Positions 1 to 5,821 of a stretch of 29,149 bases of DNA are shown piece by piece. Made by a program: the position numbers and the translations under genes. This DNA comes from a virus. Under the pieces are notes generated by a model. The model saw nothing but the letters and a program-made list of their open reading frames with translations, was not told where the DNA came from and searched no databases. Position 1 is the stretch's first letter. Each line of letters begins with the position of its first letter. The stretch covers positions 1 through 29,149 of the IMG/VR virus record IMGVR_UViG_3300027823_000011. One strand, 5' to 3'.

Positions 1-1
1 T

Positions 2-217
2 TCTAGCCCTCAGTATGGCTCTAGCCTTAGGAGAGGCGGGAACGCACACCGCCCACAAAATAAGAAGCCCGTCCAGTGCGTAGAAACTGGAATTGTTTAT
101 GAGTCCTTTACATCGGCGGCGATCGCCATGACAGGTCGGGCTAGTGATGCAAATCGAGTTGGGTTAGCTGTAAAAAAAAGCCAAAAATTCCATAAACACT
201 ATTGGAGACTAGCTTAA
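2..217 (+). CDS. C-terminal part of a NUMOD1-type (homing-endonuclease-like) protein, partial
   Basis: An open frame enters from the left edge and ends with TAA at 215-217, giving about 71 residues. The stretch KPVQCVETGIVYES followed by AAIAM, an Asn-Arg-Val step and a terminal HKHYWRLA has the spacing of a NUMOD1 DNA-binding module. Such modules lie downstream of the nuclease domain in phage HNH and GIY-YIG homing endonucleases: a hydrophobic strand ending in a Thr-Gly turn, a short helix, a basic linker, then a Tyr-Trp strand. The catalytic part would lie outside the window, so nuclease activity is inferred from the family, not seen. The stop codon shares one base with the next start (TAATG), which suggests translational coupling. 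It could instead be a stand-alone NUMOD1-containing regulator. Confidence 0.6.
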   Translation, partial: SSPQYGSSLRRGGNAHRPQNKKPVQCVETGIVYESFTSAAIAMTGRASDANRVGLAVKKSQKFHKHYWRLA

Positions 218-399
218 TGAATTACTTTATTCAAGCAGCATTAATTAGTGCTTCCGCTTGCTCTAACTATGCAGAAGCAAAGCCAATATATACGCCAATA
301 ACAAGGCAATATATCGGCTGCTCTATGTCAAAGAAAACCTATCTTGATGTAGTCAAAGACTTAAAGGAAAGAATTATTTTTACTTCAGGAAAAGAATAA
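217..399 (+). CDS. Small hypothetical protein, 60 aa
   Basis: The ATG at 217 is chosen because GGAG at 204-207 lies nine bases upstream. A TTG at 202 would also open the frame but has no ribosome binding site. The protein is unrecognised. It begins with a mildly hydrophobic, Ala/Ser/Cys-rich segment (residues 3-18, including AALISASACS) that could be mistaken for a weak signal peptide, and it ends with a basic helix-like tail (YLDVVKDLKERI). It is coupled to the upstream gene by a one-base overlap and lies six bases before the next gene, so it is a full member of the early operon. No function can be assigned. Confidence 0.5.
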   Translation: MNYFIQAALISASACSNYAEAKPIYTPITRQYIGCSMSKKTYLDVVKDLKERIIFTSGKE

Positions 400-405
400 A
401 TTATT

Positions 406-1632
406 ATGGCACTCAAAAATCGCACCATCCCGACGGCGGGATTTCCCAAGCTTGGGACAATTTTCAAAGGATCACCCAAAACCACATATAAAGACGATCA
501 AGGGAAAGAGAAAACCAAGATCGGAAAAGATTTAGACTATTTTAGGTTTGAACCTAAGAACTATAACCCCGAACTTCGGGAAGTGTGGCTAAGACACTAT
601 GGAGACGAGCCTAAAGCTATTAATTTTATGGTTCTAGGCGATCGCCCTCAAGACGTATTCGATCCCTTTTATTGCCAGTTCGCAACGATCAAAGGCTCTC
701 CACAAGGCAGAAAAGTTTTAGAATGCGACGGTGAAAACATTGTTCGGGAGATGAATCCCACTTCGCAAAAGTTCCAAACTGTGGAAAAACCTTGCAGAAG
801 GCTCCCTGATGAGGATCATTGCGATAAGTGCAAGCCATCGGGCTTGCTTAAGATGATCATCCCTGAGTTGTGGACTGAAGGATTCTGCGGTTACGTTGAG
901 ATTGCGATAAAAGGACAATATGACTTGGGAACTGTCCAATCCAACTTACAGGCAATGTACCAAGTCCTCATAGGCTTGGGTAAGACTCTACATGGGGTTC
1001 CTTTAGTATTGGAACGCGGCGATCGCATTGTTAATACTAGGTTCCAAAAAAATGGGGTTTGGATACCTAAGATCGAGACAAAATCGCTGCTATCAATTAC
1101 CCTCGAAAAACAGTTTTTGATGGGATTAGTTGCCCTCATGCGAGGTCAATCTGCAATCAATCTATTCCCAGAACTAACAACCGTTAAGCTATTGCCACCT
1201 AAAGAGAGCTTATCCGCTACGGAAATCCTCCAAGTAGGAGAAAGCCCTAAACAGAGACTTTATGAGATCTGTCTGGCTCTGCATATCGATAAAAAAGATA
1301 TGTCTGAGTATGTGAAAAGAACTATGGCCTATCGCGGCATACCAGAAACAGGCTTAGAAGTTGCTAACCTTAAAAAGGAAGATTGCGACAATACGATTGT
1401 TAATTTAATGGAAGTTTGGGCATTAGATCAGAATGTGTGGAAGGACGATAACTACTGTATTGATACCTTTGAAGATTTCATGGAAGCGAATCAAGAAATA
1501 GAGTTCAAAGAATTAGCGATCGCATGGTACGAAAAAATCCAACAGAAGTTAAGCGATCAAACAATTGAAGTCCCCGCTTTAATTCCAGAGGTTCAAACAC
1601 AAGATCCATCACAATATTCAGGAGATTTTTAA
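406..1632 (+). CDS. Recombination-directionality-factor-like (Gp3-like) phage protein
   Basis: This 408-residue protein has the layout of the phage family often labelled 'hydrolase or metal-binding protein' or recombination directionality factor-like (Gp3-like). There is an N-terminal IGKDLDYFRF segment, then LREVWLRHYGDEPKAINF, a DVFDPFYCQF strand, a Cys-Asp-Gly at 107-109, and a Cys cluster (C130, C139, C142) followed by KPSGLLKMIIPELW. An LQAMYQVLIGLG helix and a HGVPLVLERGDR strand follow, with a helical C-terminus. C107, C130, C139 and C142 could bind one zinc ion. In phages with large serine integrases, Gp3-type proteins switch the integrase to excision, but relatives also occur without a nearby integrase, so the role here is inference. 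Its stop overlaps the next start by one base (TAATG), consistent with co-expression with the RuvC-like resolvase. Confidence 0.6.
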   Translation: MALKNRTIPTAGFPKLGTIFKGSPKTTYKDDQGKEKTKIGKDLDYFRFEPKNYNPELREVWLRHYGDEPKAINFMVLGDRPQDVFDPFYCQFATIKGSPQGRKVLECDGENIVREMNPTSQKFQTVEKPCRRLPDEDHCDKCKPSGLLKMIIPELWTEGFCGYVEIAIKGQYDLGTVQSNLQAMYQVLIGLGKTLHGVPLVLERGDRIVNTRFQKNGVWIPKIETKSLLSITLEKQFLMGLVALMRGQSAINLFPELTTVKLLPPKESLSATEILQVGESPKQRLYEICLALHIDKKDMSEYVKRTMAYRGIPETGLEVANLKKEDCDNTIVNLMEVWALDQNVWKDDNYCIDTFEDFMEANQEIEFKELAIAWYEKIQQKLSDQTIEVPALIPEVQTQDPSQYSGDF

Positions 1633-2117
1633 TGAGAAATTTTATAGCTTTCGATCCTGGTCTAAAAGGTGGAGTCGCTTTTGCCCATTATGATGGCAAA
1701 GCATGGGATAGCTGCGCTCAAGTCATGCCGATCGCTGGCAAAGAAATAGATTGCGATGCGATCGCCAAAATGTTGGGATTTATTAAACAGCATGGAGACG
1801 TGATCGCCATTATCGAAAAAGTGTCAGCAATGCCGGGGCAAGGGGTAACTTCTATGTTCACCTTCGGCAAAGGGTACGGAACTTTGATCGGAATATGCGT
1901 TGGGCTAGGTGTACGGGTGGAATTAGTCACCCCGCAAGCATGGAAGAAGGTAGTTTTAGCAGGTACAAATAAGGATAAGAACGCGGCGATCGCTTATTGC
2001 CGTAGAGCATTCCCTGCCATATCCCTTTTACCTACTCCACGCTGTAAAACTCCTAGCGATGGGATTGCTGACGCTTTGTGCATCTTGGAATATGGGAAAA
2101 GAACTTATGTCAATTAA
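1632..2117 (+). CDS. RuvC-like Holliday junction resolvase (phage type)
   Basis: The 161-residue protein has an RNase H-fold nuclease layout. FDPG near the N-terminus gives D8, IIEKV gives E62, and the C-terminal SDGIADALCI helix gives D143 and D147, which matches the four acidic residues of RuvC-family resolvases. The SMFTFGKGYG segment (74-83) and LVTPQAWKKVV (99-109) correspond to the conserved central part seen in phage RuvC-like proteins. The expected role is metal-dependent cutting of branched DNA arising from recombination or replication, ahead of packaging. It follows the directionality-factor-like gene with a TAATG overlap. The length is typical for the family and no key residue is missing. 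Confidence 0.85.
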   Translation: MRNFIAFDPGLKGGVAFAHYDGKAWDSCAQVMPIAGKEIDCDAIAKMLGFIKQHGDVIAIIEKVSAMPGQGVTSMFTFGKGYGTLIGICVGLGVRVELVTPQAWKKVVLAGTNKDKNAAIAYCRRAFPAISLLPTPRCKTPSDGIADALCILEYGKRTYVN

Positions 2118-2137
2118 AACAGAAATTATTAATGGAG
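2103..2137 (+). repeat. 35-nt gene-start leader repeat, copy A
   Basis: This stretch (acttatgtcaattaaaaca... ending in aatggag) recurs at 2960-2994 with two mismatches in 35. Both copies end in the GGAG ribosome binding site of the next gene: the HTH-repeat gene at 2146 and the small gene at 3001. Copy A covers the last codons of the RuvC-like gene. Confidence 0.8.
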
Positions 2138-2145
2138 CAAAAAAG

Positions 2146-2946
2146 ATGGTAAAACCAGAGATTGAGCAGCAAGTTTTCGAGATGTACCAGAGTGGAATGA
2201 GTAGCTATCGCGTGGCAGAAAAATTAGGAATCGGCTCTAGTACCGTGTGCCGTATCGTAAAAAGATTGGACGGTAAAGTTAGGACTAATAGCGAAGCTAG
2301 AGGTATCACTTCAGAGATTGAGCAGGAAGTTTTAGAAATGTACCAAGGTGGAATGAGTTCATCTCAGGTAGCAGAAAAATTAGGAATCGGCTCTAGTACC
2401 GTGTGCCGTATCGTAAAAAGATTGGACGGTAAAGTTAGGACTAATAGCGAAGCTAAAGGCGTTAGCACGGAGATTGAGCAGCAAGTTTTCGAGATGTACA
2501 AATTCAATATAAATTCATATCAGATAGCAGAAAAATTAGGAATTTCTCATGCTACCGTGGGCAATATCGTGAGAAGATTGGGCGGTAAAATTAGGACTAA
2601 GAGCGAAGCTCAAACAAAAGCGATAAGCAAAGTGAAAGCTAGTCAATATTTCCGATTATATGAAGCTGGATATTCTTCACGTCAAATTGCGGAAGCTTAT
2701 GGGGTATCTTCCTCTACCATTCATGGCTTATTAAAAAGGTCTGGTTACAAATTGCGATCGCTATCAGAAGCCAACGAACTATCCTGCAATCCCAAAAACT
2801 TAAAACCGCTTTCTATATTGCCAGACACTCCTAACTCAATGCCTACACGTGGCAGAAGGGTTAGGAAGAAAGCCCCTAAGCCAAACCCATACTTAGAGAA
2901 TTTAACTCGTGAAGCTATGGAAGCGATCGCGCAGTGTCAGCCATGA
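2146..2946 (+). CDS. DNA-binding protein with four tandem helix-turn-helix repeats
   Basis: The ATG at 2146 is preferred because GGAG at 2134-2137 lies eight bases upstream; ATGs at 2059 and 2107 are in frame but lie inside the RuvC gene. The 266-residue product consists mainly of four units of about 52 residues (roughly 4-55, 56-107, 108-157 and 162-212). Each has a helix with the pattern EIEQQVFEMYQSGMSS, then a recognition-type helix pair such as VAEKLGIGSSTVCRIVKRL, then a basic GGKxRTxSEA turn. This is the resolvase/Hin-type (HTH_38-like) helix-turn-helix, repeated. Units 1 and 2 share 85 identical bases, so that duplication is recent, while unit 4 is the most diverged. The C-terminus is basic (RGRRVRKK at about 244-251). 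No catalytic domain is visible. A repeat-reading DNA binder or repressor is the natural inference; the target is unknown. Confidence 0.7.
   Translation: MVKPEIEQQVFEMYQSGMSSYRVAEKLGIGSSTVCRIVKRLDGKVRTNSEARGITSEIEQEVLEMYQGGMSSSQVAEKLGIGSSTVCRIVKRLDGKVRTNSEAKGVSTEIEQQVFEMYKFNINSYQIAEKLGISHATVGNIVRRLGGKIRTKSEAQTKAISKVKASQYFRLYEAGYSSRQIAEAYGVSSSTIHGLLKRSGYKLRSLSEANELSCNPKNLKPLSILPDTPNSMPTRGRRVRKKAPKPNPYLENLTREAMEAIAQCQP
2215..2299 (+). repeat. 85-bp exact direct repeat inside the HTH gene, copy 1
   Basis: Bases 2215-2299 are identical to 2371-2455, an offset of 156 bp or exactly 52 codons. They encode VAEKLGIGSSTVCRIVKRL plus the following basic turn. The first flanking base differs (g at 2214, a at 2370). 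Confidence 0.95.
2371..2455 (+). repeat. 85-bp exact direct repeat inside the HTH gene, copy 2
   Basis: Second copy of the 85-bp in-frame repeat (see 2215-2299). It marks a recent duplication of one helix-turn-helix unit, since synonymous sites have not diverged either. Confidence 0.95.
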
Positions 2947-2959
2947 GTAAAACAATAGG

Positions 2960-2994
2960 ACTTATATCAATTAAAACAGAAATTACTAATGGAG
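2960..2994 (+). repeat. 35-nt gene-start leader repeat, copy B
   Basis: This copy matches 2103-2137 at 33 of 35 positions and supplies the GGAG (2991-2994) for the ATG at 3001. It is intergenic here, whereas copy A is mostly inside a coding sequence. Confidence 0.8.
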
Positions 2995-3000
2995 ATCGTA

Positions 3001-3273
3001 ATGAACCAATATAAGATTTATCGAAAAAGCAAGTATTCAGTCATTCCAGACGAGAAAGTAATAGAAGCCAAAAGCATTGCAGAAGCCGAATCAATGGCTA
3101 AAGACTGGGCATTTGAACTTGTTACTAGTGGAGCAATAAAATTTACGCCAGAGAGTGAATCTAAGCGAAAAGAATTGATTGCTTCACAAATTACCTTACA
3201 ACAGATTCGCGAATTAATGGGAACTGAAACAATGGCAATTATAAGGAAATCGGAGGGCGATCGCAATGACTAA
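3001..3273 (+). CDS. Hypothetical protein, 90 aa
   Basis: The ATG at 3001 is chosen over 2989 because the GGAG at 2991-2994 is correctly spaced for it. The product begins MNQYKIYRKSKYSVIPDEKV. It continues with an Ala/Glu-rich helix (SIAEAESMAKDWAFELV), an extended segment and a second helix (LQQIRELMGTETMAII). The start resembles small phage proteins with a beta strand followed by an 'EAKSIAEAESMAKDW' helix, but no named family is recognised. The gene ends inside a HIP1-containing junction: its last codons GDRND and stop lie on GGCGATCGCAATGACTAA, which also holds the start of the ASCH gene, an eight-base overlap. Confidence 0.6.
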   Translation: MNQYKIYRKSKYSVIPDEKVIEAKSIAEAESMAKDWAFELVTSGAIKFTPESESKRKELIASQITLQQIRELMGTETMAIIRKSEGDRND

Positions 3274-3658
3274 GGCACTAACAATTAAGCAACCTTGGGT
3301 ACATTTTATCTTTAATGACTCCAAGGATATCGAAAACAGAAGCTGGGCAATTAACGAAAAGTATCTTAACAAATGGGTTGCAATTCATTCAGGTAAATCT
3401 ATCGATTCTATGGTGGATACAAATAGCTCCGCAGTAAAGGATTTAATCTTAGGCTCCGTTGTTGGGTTAGTTAAATTCTCGGAATGTAACGGAAAGTCAA
3501 CAAGTAAATGGGCGATCACAGGTCAATATCATTGGCATATTTCCGAAAAATTATTACTGCCAAACCCGATTAAGTGTAAAGGAGCCTTGAAATTTTGGAA
3601 TTTACCAGATTTAGTGCAAACAGAAATAGATTCTTTTTTAGGCGATCGCCATGACTAA
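3266..3658 (+). CDS. ASCH domain protein
   Basis: The protein has 130 residues. ALTIKQPWVHFIF at the N-terminus followed by DIENRSW (21-27) is the ASCH signature, a PUA-like fold. Further matches are a WVAIHSGK strand (37-44), GSVVGLVKFSEC and the terminal YHWHISEKLLLPNPIKCKGALKFWNLP. ASCH proteins are thought to bind RNA or modified bases, and some relatives hydrolyse N4-acetylcytidine; which applies here cannot be seen. GGAGG at 3252-3256 gives a strong ribosome site nine bases before the ATG. The gene overlaps its neighbours on both sides by eight bases (ATGACTAA), so expression is probably coupled to the following methyltransferase. Its last residues (GDRHD) are encoded by a HIP1 octamer. 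Confidence 0.85.
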   Translation: MTKALTIKQPWVHFIFNDSKDIENRSWAINEKYLNKWVAIHSGKSIDSMVDTNSSAVKDLILGSVVGLVKFSECNGKSTSKWAITGQYHWHISEKLLLPNPIKCKGALKFWNLPDLVQTEIDSFLGDRHD

Positions 3659-4721
3659 AACAATAGCAACCCTCTTTAGTGGAGGCGGCGGTTTTGATTT
3701 GGGCGCGATCGCCGCAGGATATAAACCAGTATTCGCGATCGATAATAATGCTGATGCTGTGGAATGCTACAAAAGAAACATAGGCGATCATATCGTCTTA
3801 GGTGATGTTCGTAACTTTCGATTCGCATCCACAGGTATTAAAATCGATCACCTCCACGCCTCCCCGTCTTGTAAATCTTCGTCTACCGCAAATGCTAATA
3901 AAGGCGAAACCGACTTTGATATTGACTGTGCCTACTCAATCGTGAGAGCTATACAACAGGTTGAACCTGAAACTTTTAGCTTGGAGAATGTCCGTGAGTA
4001 CCATAAAACTAAATCGTTCAGGATCATTGTTGAGGCACTTATTGATAATGATTATCTAGGGAGTTGGGAAACCTTAAACGCTGCTGATTATGGGGTTCCA
4101 CAATCTCGGAAGCGATTAATCCTAATGGCAAGCAAAATCAAAAAAGCGGAAATGCCGATCGCTACCCATGAGCAGAATCTTAGCGATCCATGTTTTGAAG
4201 GGTTTCAAACTAAGCAAAAGTGGATTGGTTGGTATGAAGCGATCGCTGATCTGATTCCAAGCCTACCAGAGACTAAATTAGCACCGTGGCAAGTAAAAGC
4301 GATGGGAACTTTACCTGAAGATTTCCCGCTGCTAGTTGAAAATACTGGGGCTAGGAGCGATCGCGATCTCCAAACCAGAAGACCAGACGAGCCCAGCTGG
4401 ACAGTCCGCGCTATGGGATTAGATGGGCATTGGCATAGGGCAAATGTTCTAGTAACTGGCAATTACTCAAGTTTTGGAAGTGGCAAACCATCACTAATTA
4501 ATGAGTTAGTCCCATGCCCAACATTAACAGCATCCCAGGATAAGCACCCTTTTAGGGTTATTTCAGACTGCAAAGTGTTAGCCATTACACCCCACTGCCT
4601 CGCACGGTTTCAGTCATTTCCTGACAGCTATATTTTGCCTGAACGTAAAGCGATCGCGGGAATGATTATTGGTAATGCGGTCCCGCCGTTACTAGCCCAG
4701 AGAATTATGGAGGCTTTTTAG
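3651..4721 (+). CDS. DNA (cytosine-5-)-methyltransferase
   Basis: The 356-residue protein carries the C5-methyltransferase motifs in order. Motif I is ATLFSGGGGFDLG (S-adenosylmethionine binding, 6-18). Motif II/III is FAIDNNADAVECY and GDVRNF. Motif IV is HASPSCKSSS, with C74 as nucleophile; the usual Pro-Cys-Gln is here Ser-Cys-Lys. Motif VI is ENV (112-114), motif VIII is QSRKRLIL (151-158), and motif X is GNAVPPLLAQ near the end. The target recognition region lies at about 200-320 and its specificity cannot be read. No restriction endonuclease adjoins it, so it is an orphan methylase, probably protecting phage DNA or altering its modification. It overlaps the ASCH gene by eight bases and its 3' end provides the GGAGG for the DUF3310 gene. 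Confidence 0.92.
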   Translation: MTKTIATLFSGGGGFDLGAIAAGYKPVFAIDNNADAVECYKRNIGDHIVLGDVRNFRFASTGIKIDHLHASPSCKSSSTANANKGETDFDIDCAYSIVRAIQQVEPETFSLENVREYHKTKSFRIIVEALIDNDYLGSWETLNAADYGVPQSRKRLILMASKIKKAEMPIATHEQNLSDPCFEGFQTKQKWIGWYEAIADLIPSLPETKLAPWQVKAMGTLPEDFPLLVENTGARSDRDLQTRRPDEPSWTVRAMGLDGHWHRANVLVTGNYSSFGSGKPSLINELVPCPTLTASQDKHPFRVISDCKVLAITPHCLARFQSFPDSYILPERKAIAGMIIGNAVPPLLAQRIMEAF

Positions 4722-5021
4722 ATGAGCGTTTTTACTAATGAAATTAACCCTATGGATAGGGAAAACAAAACTATGAGCGTTAATCAAATTAACTTTATGG
4801 ACGATGAACCCAGATCCGTAGATGAATCAGTCCATCACCCTGACCACTATAACGGGCGGGAGTGTATGGATATGTTGATAAAGATGGGAGTAGGTAAGGA
4901 AGGCTGCGTTTTTAATATCGTTAAGTACCTGTGGAGGTGGGAAAAGAAAGACGGGCTTCGAGATTTGAAGAAAGCCCAATGGTATCTAAACGAATTAATA
5001 AATCTTATGGAGAATAAATAA
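4722..5021 (+). CDS. DUF3310 family protein (phage, nucleotide-metabolism context)
   Basis: The core VHHPDHYNGRECMDMLIKMG, then CVFNIVKYLWRWEKKDGLRDLKKAQWYLNELI is the DUF3310 pattern (HPxHY near the start, then KYLWRWxxKDGxxDLKKAxWYL). This small family is common in phages beside nucleotide-metabolism genes and its biochemical role is not established. The start at 4722 follows GGAGG at 4709-4713 at good spacing and abuts the methyltransferase stop. The first 30 residues are not part of the family core and contain a repeated start (MSVFTNEINPMD, then MSVNQINFMD), so a second initiation at 4773 is possible. The stop abuts the ATG of the ThyX-like gene. Confidence 0.85.
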   Translation: MSVFTNEINPMDRENKTMSVNQINFMDDEPRSVDESVHHPDHYNGRECMDMLIKMGVGKEGCVFNIVKYLWRWEKKDGLRDLKKAQWYLNELINLMENK

Positions 5022-5819
5022 ATGATTAACGCTCAAATTATCGCTGACTCAGTAAATATTGAAACGGGCGATCGCCTAACTACTTTCGTGCTGCTAAGAT
5101 TCCCAAAATGCTTAGTTGCTGAACTCAATACCCACAGACAACTTTCTCGAAATTCTGAAAGTTCTAGGGCAATTCCAGTTAAAAAACGAATTGAAAAAAT
5201 TAACAAAGATCCATACATCCCAAGTTTTACGCTCAATCAAAAAGGAATGATCGGGGCTGAGATCGATTTAGAATCAAAGGAGATCGCTGAAAGCTACTGG
5301 TTCGCAGCAATGGGATCGGCTATTTCTAATGCGGAATGGCTATCTAATTCTGGTATTCATAAAGACATGGCTAACCGTCTCCTAGAGCCTTTTTCTAGGG
5401 TTCCAGTGATCGTATCGGCGACAGAATGGGATAACTTTTTTAAGCTTAGAACAGCTTCAGATTGTAATCCTGACTTCAGGCAAGTAGCGATCGCCATGCA
5501 AGAGCTAAGGAATCAATCTAAACCAAGGGAATTAGATTTAGGAGAATGGCATATTCCGTATGATTTCGATTCTTGCCACTTAGAAGATCGCTTAGGTGTT
5601 TCTGCTGCTAGATGTGCCAGAATTTCCTACTCAACGCATGATGGAGAATTTAGCCCTAGAAAAGATATCCTGCTATGCGATCGCCTAATCCGTGAGGGGC
5701 ATTTATCGCCATTAGAGCATCAGGCAAAAGCGATACATTCTATAGACTCGGTAAATACCCACAACCTAAAGGGCTTTCAGTCATACAGAGCATTAGTAGA
5801 GCTAGGAGAGATGACATAA
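5022..5819 (+). CDS. thyX: ThyX-like FAD-dependent thymidylate synthase
   Basis: The 265-residue protein has the segment LNTHRQLSRNSESSRAIPV, aligning with the ThyX signature R-H-R-x2-S-x-N-x2-S-x-R. H38, R39, S42, N44, S47 or S48 and R49 are present, but the first Arg is replaced by Thr (T37), as in a variant common among phages. The C-terminal part HLSPLEHQAKAI with NLKGFQSYRALVELGE fits the flavin- and substrate-binding end of ThyX. The family makes dTMP from dUMP using methylene-tetrahydrofolate, FAD and NADPH, supplying thymidine for phage DNA. GGAG at 5009-5012 precedes the ATG. It is the last gene of the + strand operon and ends two bases from the convergent tape measure gene, with no terminator visible between them. 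Confidence 0.82.
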   Translation: MINAQIIADSVNIETGDRLTTFVLLRFPKCLVAELNTHRQLSRNSESSRAIPVKKRIEKINKDPYIPSFTLNQKGMIGAEIDLESKEIAESYWFAAMGSAISNAEWLSNSGIHKDMANRLLEPFSRVPVIVSATEWDNFFKLRTASDCNPDFRQVAIAMQELRNQSKPRELDLGEWHIPYDFDSCHLEDRLGVSAARCARISYSTHDGEFSPRKDILLCDRLIREGHLSPLEHQAKAIHSIDSVNTHNLKGFQSYRALVELGEMT

Positions 5820-5821
5820 TT

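Noticed and set aside
718-1139. Minus-strand open frames opposite the directionality-factor-like gene
   Set aside because: They overlap each other and a real gene, and show no recognisable motif.
2943-3014. 23-residue frame starting at the ATGA overlap after the HTH gene
   Set aside because: It covers the repeated leader and overlaps the next start. No ribosome site was found, so it is more likely leader than gene.
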